64,000 bases of DNA, from the NCBI RefSeq assembly GCF_008727715.1, contig NZ_CP044218.1, positions 4,881,501-4,945,500 on the forward strand, given 5' to 3'. This document shows positions 57,255 through 64,000 of this stretch, in pieces. The position numbers and the translations under genes are program-made. This DNA comes from Mesorhizobium terrae (lineage in GTDB: Bacteria > Pseudomonadota > Alphaproteobacteria > Rhizobiales > Rhizobiaceae). How positions within the stretch are numbered: the first letter of the stretch is position 1; every line of letters begins with the position of its first letter. Under the pieces are notes generated by a model. It searched no databases and was not told where the DNA came from. It was given only the letters and a program-made list of their open reading frames with translations.

Positions 57255-57695
57255 TCAGCTTGCCCGTTGGAGACTGCGTATCAAGGCCCGAAGCATCCGA
57301 CCGATATCGTTTGCCTGAGCCAAAAAGCGTCGTTGTGCTTCCGCCTCGAGAAAGCCAACGCGGGTAGAAATTATGATGTGCGTCTCGAATTCCTTCAGCG
57401 AACCTTGAGCGATGCGAAGGAACTGGACGTAAGAACCGGTATTTTCCCGACCATATCCTTCCGCGATATTGGCCGCCACGGAAGTGGCTGCTCGTCTCAA
57501 CTGAGATGTAAGTCCATACAATTCAGATTGCGGAAAAGCTCTGGTCTGTTCGTAACAGTCGACAGCCAATTCAATAGCCAGGTTCCACACTCTTAGATCG
57601 CGATATGAGCCGATCTTGCTGTTTTCAGAACCGAGCGGCGGCTCGTGATCTGAGACCGACTGCCGACTGCCGATTGCCGACCAGCCGCTAGTCAT
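57255..57695 (-). CDS. Four-helix-bundle protein (S23 / 23S rRNA intervening-sequence protein family)
   Basis: A frame of 146 codons whose residues from about 27 onward match the S23/IVP family. Visible motifs are YRDLRVWNLAIELAVDCYEQ, QLRRAATSVAANIAEGYGR and LRIAQGSLKEFETHI, predicted to form four helices. The only ATG (57693-57695) overlaps the ATP-grasp stop codon, so residues 6-13 are encoded by the terminal repeat. No other plausible start precedes the conserved part. Relatives occur in rRNA intervening sequences and as accessory proteins of diversity-generating retroelements. Here it is neither. Partner and function are unknown. Confidence 0.85.
   Translation of the reverse strand: MTSGWSAIGSRQSVSDHEPPLGSENSKIGSYRDLRVWNLAIELAVDCYEQTRAFPQSELYGLTSQLRRAATSVAANIAEGYGRENTGSYVQFLRIAQGSLKEFETHIIISTRVGFLEAEAQRRFLAQANDIGRMLRALIRSLQRAS
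57656..57679 (-). repeat. Right terminal inverted repeat of the four-helix element
   Basis: Two CCGACTG units, CCGATTG and CCG: the exact reverse complement of 57201-57224. It is translated as part of the N-terminus of the four-helix gene. Confidence 0.97.
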
Positions 57696-59124
57696 CCAAC
57701 ACCCACGTATCCTTCGTCCCGCCGCCCTGAGACGAATTCACCACGAGCGAGCCTTCCTTCAGCGCGACACGGGTCAGGCCGCCGGGCACCAGCTGGATGC
57801 GGTCGGAGACGAGCACATAGGGCCTGAGGTCGACGTGCCTCGGCGCCAGACCCTTTTCGGTCATGATCGGGCACGTCGAGAGCGCAAGGGTCGGCTGGGC
57901 GATATAGTTCGACGGCTTGGCGGCGAGTTTCTTGCCGAACTCCTCGCATTCCTTTCTGGTCGCGGCCGGACCGACCAGCATGCCGTAGCCGCCCGACCCG
58001 TGAACCTCCTTGATGACCAGCTCGGACAGATGCTCCAGCACATATTTCAGGCTGTCCGGCTCCGAGCAGCGCCAGGTCGGGATGTTGCCGAGGATCGGCT
58101 TGCGGCCGGTGTAGAATTCGACGATTTCCGGCATGTAGGAATAGATCGCCTTGTCGTCGGAAATGCCGGTGCCCGGCGCATTGGCGATGGTGATGTTGCC
58201 GGCGCGGTAGACGTCCATGATGCCTGGCACGCCGAGCGCTGAATCGGGCTTGAAGGTCAGCGGGTCCAGATAGGCATCGTCGACGCGGCGGTAGAGCACG
58301 TCGATCTGCTTGTAGCCTTCGGTCGTGCGCATCGCGACATGGCCGTCGACGACGCGCAGGTCCGAACCCTCCACCAGTTGCACGCCCATCTGGTCGGCAA
58401 GAAAGGCGTGTTCGTAATAGGCGGAGTTGTAGATGCCCGGGGTCAGCACCGCGATGGTCGGCGTGCCGTCGACGCCCTTCGGCCTGACCGCCGCCAGCGA
58501 TTGCCGGAGCAGCGCCGGATAGTTCTCCACCGGCCGCACCTTGATCTGCTGGAACAACTCCGGAAAGAGCTGCATCATCGTCTCGCGGTTCTCCAGCATG
58601 TAGGAGACGCCCGACGGCGTGCGCGCATTGTCCTCCAGAACGTAGAACTCGTTCTCACTGATGCGGACGATGTCGACCCCGATGATGTGGGTGTAGACGC
58701 CTGCCGGCGGACGAACCCCGATCATCTCGGGCAGGAAGGCCTCGTTGTCGGCGATCAGCTGCCGGGGCACGCGTCCGGCGCGCAGGATTTCCTGGCGATG
58801 ATAGATGTCATCCAGAAACGCGTTCAACGCCTGCACGCGCTGCTCGATGCCGAGCGCCAGCCGGCGCCATTCCTGGCCGGCAATGATGCGGGGCACGATG
58901 TCAAAGGGGATGAGGCGCTCGGAGGCCTCCTGCTCGCCGTAAACGGCGAAGGTGATGCCGGTTTTCCGGAAGACGCGCTCCGCATCCTCCATCTTCTGGG
59001 CCAGTCTGGCCGGGTCTTGTTCTTTTAGCCAACGATCATAAGCCGAGTATGGTCTTCTCAGCCCGGTAGTTTCCGGAAGCATCTCGTCGAAAGCTGCCAA
59101 TCGCGTACTCCCCTCTGAAGCCAT
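57688..59124 (-). CDS. Circularly permuted ATP-grasp type 2 protein
   Basis: A 478-residue member of the circularly permuted ATP-grasp (type 2) family. It has an N-terminal MLPETTGLRRPYSAYDRWL, the IGVRPPAGVYTHIIGVDIVR segment, and C-terminal HGSGGYGMLVGP (nucleotide loop) and DLRPYVLVSDRI. Members are predicted to ligate amino acids or peptides. It is the first gene of the operon with alpha-E and transglutaminase genes; the four-helix element now lies between it and them. Its stop codon overlaps the ATG of the four-helix gene. Confidence 0.93.
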   Translation of the reverse strand: MASEGSTRLAAFDEMLPETTGLRRPYSAYDRWLKEQDPARLAQKMEDAERVFRKTGITFAVYGEQEASERLIPFDIVPRIIAGQEWRRLALGIEQRVQALNAFLDDIYHRQEILRAGRVPRQLIADNEAFLPEMIGVRPPAGVYTHIIGVDIVRISENEFYVLEDNARTPSGVSYMLENRETMMQLFPELFQQIKVRPVENYPALLRQSLAAVRPKGVDGTPTIAVLTPGIYNSAYYEHAFLADQMGVQLVEGSDLRVVDGHVAMRTTEGYKQIDVLYRRVDDAYLDPLTFKPDSALGVPGIMDVYRAGNITIANAPGTGISDDKAIYSYMPEIVEFYTGRKPILGNIPTWRCSEPDSLKYVLEHLSELVIKEVHGSGGYGMLVGPAATRKECEEFGKKLAAKPSNYIAQPTLALSTCPIMTEKGLAPRHVDLRPYVLVSDRIQLVPGGLTRVALKEGSLVVNSSQGGGTKDTWVLDD

Positions 59125-59274
59125 TTGAACTGGCGTCGGGGAAGAAAATCAAGCGCAATCGGTGATTTGCATCAGGCCTAGCCAACAATGTCGGCTGGTT
59201 GCACAATGGCAAGGCGGCAAAGCACTGTTATGGGCAGCCGCATGCCGAAAAAACGGTCACCCGGAAGGCGAGCG

Positions 59275-59511
59275 TCAGAACGCCCGGAAGGTGACGGTCG
59301 TGAACGTATCCTTGATGCCGGGAATGACCTGCACCTTCTCGTTGACGAAATGGCCGACATCCTGATCGTCATCGATGTAGAACTTCGCCATCAGGTCGTA
59401 GTGACCGGCGGTCGAATAGATTTCGGAAGCGATCTCGGCGTCGGCCAGCGCGCTTGCCACGTCATAGGCCTTGCCGAGCTCGCATTTGAACTGAACGAAA
59501 AAAGTCTTCAC
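59275..59511 (-). CDS. Stand-alone Lrp/AsnC ligand-binding (RAM) domain protein
   Basis: A 78-residue protein matching only the C-terminal effector domain of Lrp/AsnC regulators, without a DNA-binding part. It shows MKTFFVQFKCELGKAYDVA, ASEIYSTAGHYDLMAKFYID and HFVNEKVQVIPGIKDTFT. Such proteins form oligomers that bind amino acids and may tune another regulator or enzyme. The start is a GTG at 59511 after GGCGGAG. The gene stands alone on the minus strand. Confidence 0.85.
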   Translation of the reverse strand: MKTFFVQFKCELGKAYDVASALADAEIASEIYSTAGHYDLMAKFYIDDDQDVGHFVNEKVQVIPGIKDTFTTVTFRAF

Positions 59512-59562
59512 GGCTCCGCCTCGCTGGTGCCCTTGCTGATGCGGTCGTTCTGGCAGACTGGC

Positions 59563-59583
59563 GGCGGCGTTTCAAGCGCCGCC
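59563..59583 (-). terminator. Hairpin downstream of the DsbA-like gene
   Basis: GGCGGCG and CGCCGCC form a 7-bp stem with a seven-base loop, ten bases after the DsbA-like stop codon. There is no strong T-run, so termination is uncertain. Confidence 0.35.
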
Positions 59584-59593
59584 TTGGGTAGGG

Positions 59594-60208
59594 TCAGGAC
59601 CTGGCTTGACGAACCGCCGTCCTGAGTTCGTCCAGCGACAGACCGTGACGGAACAGGCGGCCGCCCACCACCAGTGCCGGTGTGCCACGCAGCTTGAAGG
59701 CACTGGCCTGGCTCTCGTTGCGGACAAGCAGCGCGTCGATCCCGGCACCGCGCTCGGCCAGATTTGCACGCGTCCTGGCAAGGTCGATGCCGGCATCGGC
59801 CAGGATCGTATCCGTGCGGCGCTCCGACAGCCGGCCCTCGGCCGTCATCAGGGCATCCACCGCCTGCCCATAGTGGCCGCTATCGCTGGTGGCGAGCGCC
59901 ATTTTGGCCGCGTAGCGCGACGCGTCTCCAAAGATCGGCCAGTCCTTCATGACCAGACGGATGCCTGCGTCTTCCGCGAGCAGTTTCTTGAGCTCGATGA
60001 AGGCCAGTTTGCAGACCGGGCATTGAAAATCGACATATTCGGCGATGGTGACGTCGCCTTGCGGGTTGCCAAGCGCGGGAATGGCCGGATCGGCAGCCAC
60101 TTCATCCATGGTCGGCATGGCTGCCGCATTGGCCAGCAGGCAAGGCAGCGCCAGAGCGGCGACCGCACCGGTCAAAAACAAACGACGGTCGATTGGCTGA
60201 CACAACAT
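59594..60208 (-). CDS. DsbA-like thioredoxin-fold protein
   Basis: A 204-residue exported protein with an N-terminal signal (MLCQPIDRRLFLTGAVAALALP) that has a single twin-arginine-like RR. The active site is CPVC (Cys63 and Cys66) in the EYVDFQCPVCKLAF context, with the cis-Pro in RGTPALVVGG near residue 180. It probably catalyses disulfide formation or isomerisation in the periplasm. Variation from the classical CPHC of DsbA suggests a different redox potential. The start at 60208 matches the signal peptide. Confidence 0.88.
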   Translation of the reverse strand: MLCQPIDRRLFLTGAVAALALPCLLANAAAMPTMDEVAADPAIPALGNPQGDVTIAEYVDFQCPVCKLAFIELKKLLAEDAGIRLVMKDWPIFGDASRYAAKMALATSDSGHYGQAVDALMTAEGRLSERRTDTILADAGIDLARTRANLAERGAGIDALLVRNESQASAFKLRGTPALVVGGRLFRHGLSLDELRTAVRQARS

Positions 60209-60386
60209 CGTCCACTCCGAGATCCGCGCGAATCCTCCCGCCGAAAGCATGTCTGGCGCGCCTTAACCACGGCTTAAAGGCGGAAGGGCCGACAGTGGCG
60301 CCGAGATTGACACATCTTCCTTTGACGGCTTCAAAATCGGCATAGTCATGAGAGCCGCCGTCAGAGCGGTTTTGGGGAGGATTTTC

Positions 60387-61604
60387 ATGCGGACATTCTG
60401 GCGTTGGGCATTGCGCGTCGTTGTGCTCACTGTCGTCGTTGCGCTCGTCGGTGGCTTCGTCTTCCGCCAGAAGATCAAGGAACTGCATGCGGTCTATATC
60501 TATGCGAACCTGTTCAAGCCGGATGTGATCGACGAGAATTTCCGCTCGTTCTACAAGACCTATCCTTCCGTCCGCATCGAGCGTGGCGCCGAGGTGAGCG
60601 ACCTTCCAAAAGCCGAACGGCCGCTTCCGGAAACATATGTGTCGGGCGGCGAGACCCGTACGATCGCCGACTGGATCGAACAATCCCAGACCACCGGCCT
60701 GCTGGTCATCAAGGACGGCGTGATCGTCCATGAGGAATACCGGCGCGGCAACAGCGCACAAACGCAATCGATCGCCATGTCGGTTTCGAAGTCGACCATC
60801 TCGTTCCTGATTGGCAACGCGGTTGCCGACGGTCTCATCAAGCTGGACGACCCGGTGGAGAAATACGCGCCGCTGCTGGCCGAGGGCGGCTACAAGGGCG
60901 TCAAGGTCAAGAACGTGCTGCAGATGGCGTCCGGCGTTGGATTCAACGAGGATTATGGCGACCTCAACTCCGACGTCGTGCGCTACATCATCCAGATCCT
61001 GACCGGCTCGGTGGACGATTTCACCGCCCATCTGAAGAACGAGCGCCCGCAAGGTACGGTCAACCGCTATGTCTCGGCCGATACGCAGGTGCTGGGCATG
61101 GTGCTGGAGGGTGCCACCGGAAAGCCCCTGCCCGACTATTTCAAGGAGCGGCTGTGGTCGCGTCTCGGTCCCGAGGCCGATGCCTACTGGCTGGTCGATC
61201 AGAAGAAAGAAACGATCGCCGCCGGCGGGCTCAATGCGGTGCTGCGCGACTATGCCCGCTTCGGGCTGCTTTATCTGAACGAGGGGCGCAACTGGAAGGG
61301 CGAGCAGATCGTGCCGGCAGTGTGGGTGCATGCCTCGGTGACACCCGACGCGCCCTATCTGATGCCGGGCCGCGAAGACGCAGCCGCCGGCGTGCCGTTC
61401 GGCTATGGCTACCAATGGTGGATACCCGGCAAGCCGCAGGGCGACTTCTCGGCCATCGGCATCTATGGCCAGTTCATCTACGTCAACCCGGCGCGCAAGG
61501 TCGTCATCGCCAAAACCTCGGCCTATGTCGACTACAACAACAGCGGCAACGCCATGGAGTACGCGACGATCGATGCCTTCCAGGCGATCGCCAACGCGCT
61601 GTAA
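60387..61604 (+). CDS. Serine hydrolase (class C beta-lactamase / DD-peptidase fold)
   Basis: A 405-residue protein with an N-terminal membrane anchor (WALRVVVLTVVVALVGGFVF) and a periplasmic beta-lactamase fold. The catalytic motif is Ser132-Val-Ser-Lys135 in IAMSVSKSTISFL. The second motif is Tyr-x-Ser in NRYVSADTQVLG, and the C-terminal part contains the GYQWWIPG and AIGIYGQFIYVNP strands. It may be an esterase, a peptidase or a beta-lactam-degrading enzyme; antibiotic resistance is not implied. The ATG at 60387 follows GGGGAGG. Confidence 0.85.
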   Translation: MRTFWRWALRVVVLTVVVALVGGFVFRQKIKELHAVYIYANLFKPDVIDENFRSFYKTYPSVRIERGAEVSDLPKAERPLPETYVSGGETRTIADWIEQSQTTGLLVIKDGVIVHEEYRRGNSAQTQSIAMSVSKSTISFLIGNAVADGLIKLDDPVEKYAPLLAEGGYKGVKVKNVLQMASGVGFNEDYGDLNSDVVRYIIQILTGSVDDFTAHLKNERPQGTVNRYVSADTQVLGMVLEGATGKPLPDYFKERLWSRLGPEADAYWLVDQKKETIAAGGLNAVLRDYARFGLLYLNEGRNWKGEQIVPAVWVHASVTPDAPYLMPGREDAAAGVPFGYGYQWWIPGKPQGDFSAIGIYGQFIYVNPARKVVIAKTSAYVDYNNSGNAMEYATIDAFQAIANAL

Positions 61605-61663
61605 TACTTTTGATCCGATGCCTGAGCTTTCCGAAGATCGATCCAGACCCGCAGGATCAAGCG

Positions 61664-62794
61664 CTACAGAGCCGGTAGATCGCCCCTCGCCCAGCCTTCC
61701 GAGATCGCCGCCGTTCGGGTCTCAAACTGGCCGGCCTCGATCGCATTGCGAATGTCCTGCATCAGCTTCTGATAGTAGGACAGGTTGTTCCAGGTCAGCA
61801 GCATGGCACCGAGCGCTTCCTGCGAGCGCACAAGGTGGTGCAGATAGGCGCGGGAATAGTCGCGCGCGGCCGGGCAGTCGCTCTCTTCGTCCAACGGGCG
61901 TGGATCGTCGGCGTGGCGGGCGTTGCGCAGGTTGATCTTGCCGCGCCGTGTATAGGCAAGCCCGTGGCGCCCCGCCCTTGTCGGCATCACGCAATCGAAC
62001 ATGTCGATGCCGCGCGCCACCGACTTCACGATGTCGTCGGGCGTGCCGACGCCCATCAGGTAGCGCGGCTTTTCCGCCGGCAGTTCCGGACAGGTGATGT
62101 CGAGCATCTCCAGCATCACAGCCTGCGGCTCGCCGACCGCGAGACCGCCGACTGCGTAGCCTTTGAGCCCCATGGCGGACAGCGCCTGCGCGGAACGCAC
62201 GCGCAGCTTTTCATTGTCGCCGCCTTGCACGATGCCGAACATCGCCTTGCCGGGCTGGTCGCCAAAAGCCGTCTTGCAGCGCTCGGCCCAGCGCAGCGAC
62301 AGCTCCATCGCCCGCTCGATTTCGTTCTCGTCCGCCGGCAGCGCGGTGCATTCGTCGAGCTGCATCTGGATGTCGGAATCGAGCAGGCCCTGGATTTCGA
62401 TCGAGCGCTCCGGCGACATTTCATAGGGCGAACCGTCGATATGCGAGCGGAAGGTGACGCCCTGCTCGGTCAGCTTCCTGAGCTTCGACAGCGACATCAC
62501 CTGGAAACCGCCGGAATCGGTCAGGATCGGATGCGGCCAGCGGGCGAATTCGTGCAGGCCGCCCAATCGCGCGACACGCTCGGCGCCCGGGCGCAGCATC
62601 AGGTGATAGGTGTTGCCCAGGATGATGTCGGCGCCGACGCCGCGCACCTGGTCCATATACATGGCCTTGACGGTGCCGCCCGTGCCGACCGGCATGAAGG
62701 CCGGCGTGCGGATCTTGCCGCGCGGCATGGAGATTTCGCCGCGCCGCGCCTTGCCGTCGGTGGCGAGTACAGAAAAGGAAAAGCTCTCGGTCAT
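61664..62794 (-). CDS. tgt: Queuine tRNA-ribosyltransferase (zinc site altered)
   Basis: A 376-residue enzyme exchanging guanine-34 for preQ1 in tRNAs with GUN anticodons. The catalytic residues are Asp93 ([11 protein letters not shown]) and Asp264 ([13 protein letters not shown]). The usual zinc ligands (Cys302, Cys304, Cys307 and His333 in E. coli numbering) correspond here to Ser305, Cys307, Ala310 and Asn336 in [19 protein letters not shown] and [10 protein letters not shown]. Thus three of four are lost. It is followed on the same strand by nothing related; queA lies 560 bases away beyond a gene on the other strand. Confidence 0.95.
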   Translation of the reverse strand: MTESFSFSVLATDGKARRGEISMPRGKIRTPAFMPVGTGGTVKAMYMDQVRGVGADIILGNTYHLMLRPGAERVARLGGLHEFARWPHPILTDSGGFQVMSLSKLRKLTEQGVTFRSHIDGSPYEMSPERSIEIQGLLDSDIQMQLDECTALPADENEIERAMELSLRWAERCKTAFGDQPGKAMFGIVQGGDNEKLRVRSAQALSAMGLKGYAVGGLAVGEPQAVMLEMLDITCPELPAEKPRYLMGVGTPDDIVKSVARGIDMFDCVMPTRAGRHGLAYTRRGKINLRNARHADDPRPLDEESDCPAARDYSRAYLHHLVRSQEALGAMLLTWNNLSYYQKLMQDIRNAIEAGQFETRTAAISEGWARGDLPAL

Positions 62795-62899
62795 GCGCTG
62801 CCTTTAGCCGCCGCCGCGCTGCATGACAATCGCCGGACCTACCTTGTTCGATCAAGGCGGCCCTTCTACCCTGTATGACGGCAAACCGGGGTCGACCCG

Positions 62900-63304
62900 A
62901 TGACGACGATCGAAGGTGCATGCCATTGCGGCGCGGTCCGCTGGCGCTTCAACGGAACACCGGAAGGCGCGACGGCGTGCAACTGCACGGTCTGCCGCCG
63001 CCACGGAACCCTGTGGATCTATGGTCATGAGGGCGAGGAGATCGAGGTGTCGGGCGAGGCGCACGCCTATGCGCGCCACGGCAGCGAAAGCCACCTCACC
63101 TTCAACTTCTGCCCGAAATGCGGCTGCGTGGCCTGGTGGCGCGGCACGCGGCTGAACAAGGAAGGCCGCCGGCGCATGGCCGTGAACGTACGGCTGGCCG
63201 AGCCGGAGGTCGTCGCCGCCCTGCCCATCGACCATTTCGACGGGCTGGACACTTTTACCGACTTGCCGCGCGATGGCCGCTGCGTGGCGGACTACTGGTT
63301 CTGA
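62900..63304 (+). CDS. GFA (glutathione-dependent formaldehyde-activating) family protein
   Basis: A 134-residue zinc protein of the GFA/CENP-V family. The structural zinc ligands are Cys8-His-Cys10 and Cys71-Pro-Lys-Cys74-Gly-Cys76. The second site is Cys27-Asn-Cys29-Thr-Val-Cys32 in ATACNCTVCRRHG. Members bind glutathione adducts, but most are uncharacterised. The gene lies between tgt and queA on the opposite strand. The start follows a weak ribosome site. Confidence 0.9.
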   Translation: MTTIEGACHCGAVRWRFNGTPEGATACNCTVCRRHGTLWIYGHEGEEIEVSGEAHAYARHGSESHLTFNFCPKCGCVAWWRGTRLNKEGRRRMAVNVRLAEPEVVAALPIDHFDGLDTFTDLPRDGRCVADYWF

Positions 63305-63355
63305 ATACCAGCGAAGTCGCTATTCGCCTAATTCCCTGTCATGCACCGGCGCGCC

Positions 63356-64000
63356 TCACGCCCTGAACAGCAGACTGCCGTCGCCGTAGGAATAGAAACG
63401 ATAGCCGCTCTTAATGGCATGGCCATAGGCCAAGCGCATGGTTTCCAATCCGGCAAAGGCCGACACCAGCATGAACAGCGTCGAGCGCGGCAGGTGGAAA
63501 TTGGTCATCAGCGCATCGGCGGTGCGGAAGCGATAGCCGGGCGTGATGAAGATGTCGGTCGCGCCTGACCAGGCGGCGAGCGTGCCGTCCGGGCGCGCGG
63601 CACTCTCCAGAAGCCTGAGCGAGGTGGTGCCGACGCAAACGATGCGGTTGCCGCGCGCCTTGGCGGCATTCAGCGCATCGGCGGTCTCCTGTGACACATA
63701 ACCGGTCTCGGCATGCATTTTGTGGTCGGCCGTATCGTCGGCTTTGACCGGCAGAAAGGTGCCGGCGCCGACATGCAGCGTCACGAACCGCCGCTCAATG
63801 CCTTTGGCATCGAGTGCGGCAAACAGGTCCGGCGTGAAATGCAGGCCGGCGGTGGGGGCCGCCACGGCCCCCTCTTCCCGCGCATAGATCGTCTGGTAGT
63901 CGGAAAGATCGCGCGCGTCGTCGTCGCGCTTGGAGGCGATATAGGGCGGCAGCGGAATGTGGCCGACGGCATGCAGCGCTTCATCGAGGAATGCACCCGA
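63356..64000 (-). CDS. queA: S-adenosylmethionine:tRNA ribosyltransferase-isomerase, C-terminal part (cut by window edge)
   Basis: The visible 214 codons (about the last 60% of QueA) run from [20 protein letters not shown] to the stop at 63356. Conserved segments are [30 protein letters not shown] [26 protein letters not shown] and [23 protein letters not shown]. It adds the cyclopentene-diol precursor to preQ1-modified tRNA. It shares the queuosine pathway with tgt. Confidence 0.95.
   Translation of the reverse strand, partial: SGAFLDEALHAVGHIPLPPYIASKRDDDARDLSDYQTIYAREEGAVAAPTAGLHFTPDLFAALDAKGIERRFVTLHVGAGTFLPVKADDTADHKMHAETGYVSQETADALNAAKARGNRIVCVGTTSLRLLESAARPDGTLAAWSGATDIFITPGYRFRTADALMTNFHLPRSTLFMLVSAFAGLETMRLAYGHAIKSGYRFYSYGDGSLLFRA

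Larger units (their letters stand above)
57201..57679. mobile_element. Heptamer-bounded element carrying a four-helix-bundle gene
   Basis: A 479-bp unit bounded by perfect 24-bp inverted repeats of CAATCGG/CAGTCGG heptamers, with one gene inside. It separates the ATP-grasp gene (stop at 57688) from the alpha-E gene (start at 57184). Removing it would leave the genes 24 bases apart with the alpha-E ribosome site intact. No transposase, target-site duplication or larger flank is present. That it is a mobile element is an inference from this architecture; the related array at 5221-5383 supports it. Confidence 0.7.

Noticed and set aside
57185..57700. An insertion sequence or diversity-generating retroelement
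   Set aside because: There is no transposase, reverse transcriptase or template repeat. Only the four-helix gene and the heptamer repeats are present.

Overview
The window is high-GC alphaproteobacterial chromosome, most likely Mesorhizobium or a close relative in the Rhizobiales. Supporting signs are the four-gene aapJQMP amino-acid transporter, the rhizobial glpRDSTPQUVK glycerol cluster, a CIRCE-controlled groESL operon, a BA14K-family gene behind an EcfG-type stress promoter, and HdeD, GFA, DUF2160 and alpha-E proteins typical of this order. No rRNA, prophage, CRISPR array or transposase gene was seen. One tRNA (Lys, UUU) is present. Both window edges cut genes: a MipA/OmpV-like protein at the left and queA at the right.

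Layout. 1-5.2 kb: MipA/OmpV fragment, HdeD, ribF, a HAD hydrolase, a LysE exporter, a DUF2189 protein and a CAP lipoprotein. 5.2-10.4 kb: a heptamer repeat locus, an EmrAB-type drug pump with its MarR repressor, a palindromic mosaic repeat, and a MarR-GNAT fusion. 10.4-14.8 kb: a PLP enzyme, a sugar-lactone oxidase and an MFS permease in one operon, with a divergent TetR. 14.9-16.9 kb: a Tet-like efflux pump with its TetR. 17-19.3 kb: groESL, whose 3' end is partly duplicated. 19.5-29 kb: a kinase-like protein, a two-component system with a COG4705 membrane protein, an SDR, a phosphoesterase, a TetR/NIPSNAP pair and fumC. 29-36.2 kb: two DoxX proteins, ppx-ppk, a small zinc protein, a flavin monooxygenase and a DUF2459 protein. 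36.2-42.1 kb: aapJQMP and metC. 42.5-53.8 kb: tRNA-Lys, a BA14K protein and the complete glycerol uptake/catabolism cluster. 53.9-59.1 kb: a PLP decarboxylase and a transglutaminase/alpha-E/ATP-grasp operon carrying an inserted small element. 59.2-64 kb: an AsnC-type stand-alone domain, a DsbA-like protein, a serine hydrolase, tgt, a GFA protein and queA.

The most interesting structure is at 57201-57679. A perfect 24-bp inverted repeat made of 7-bp units (CAATCGG/CAGTCGG) brackets one gene for a four-helix-bundle (S23/IVP-like) protein. The unit sits exactly between two genes of an operon that would otherwise be 24 bp apart. A second locus at 5221-5383 has the same heptamers in inverted arrays (12 and 4 copies) with no gene between them, lodged between two convergent stop codons. 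Together they look like a minimal mobile unit and its empty, non-autonomous form. Other points worth checking are a Tgt that has lost three of four zinc ligands, the duplicated groEL tail with a row of hairpins, and intercistronic hairpins in both ABC-transporter operons.

Metabolically, the window links solute capture (amino acids, glycerol) with central metabolism (fumarase, glycerol kinase and dehydrogenase), phosphate storage (ppk/ppx), queuosine tRNA modification (tgt, queA) and several repressor-controlled export or detoxification modules.
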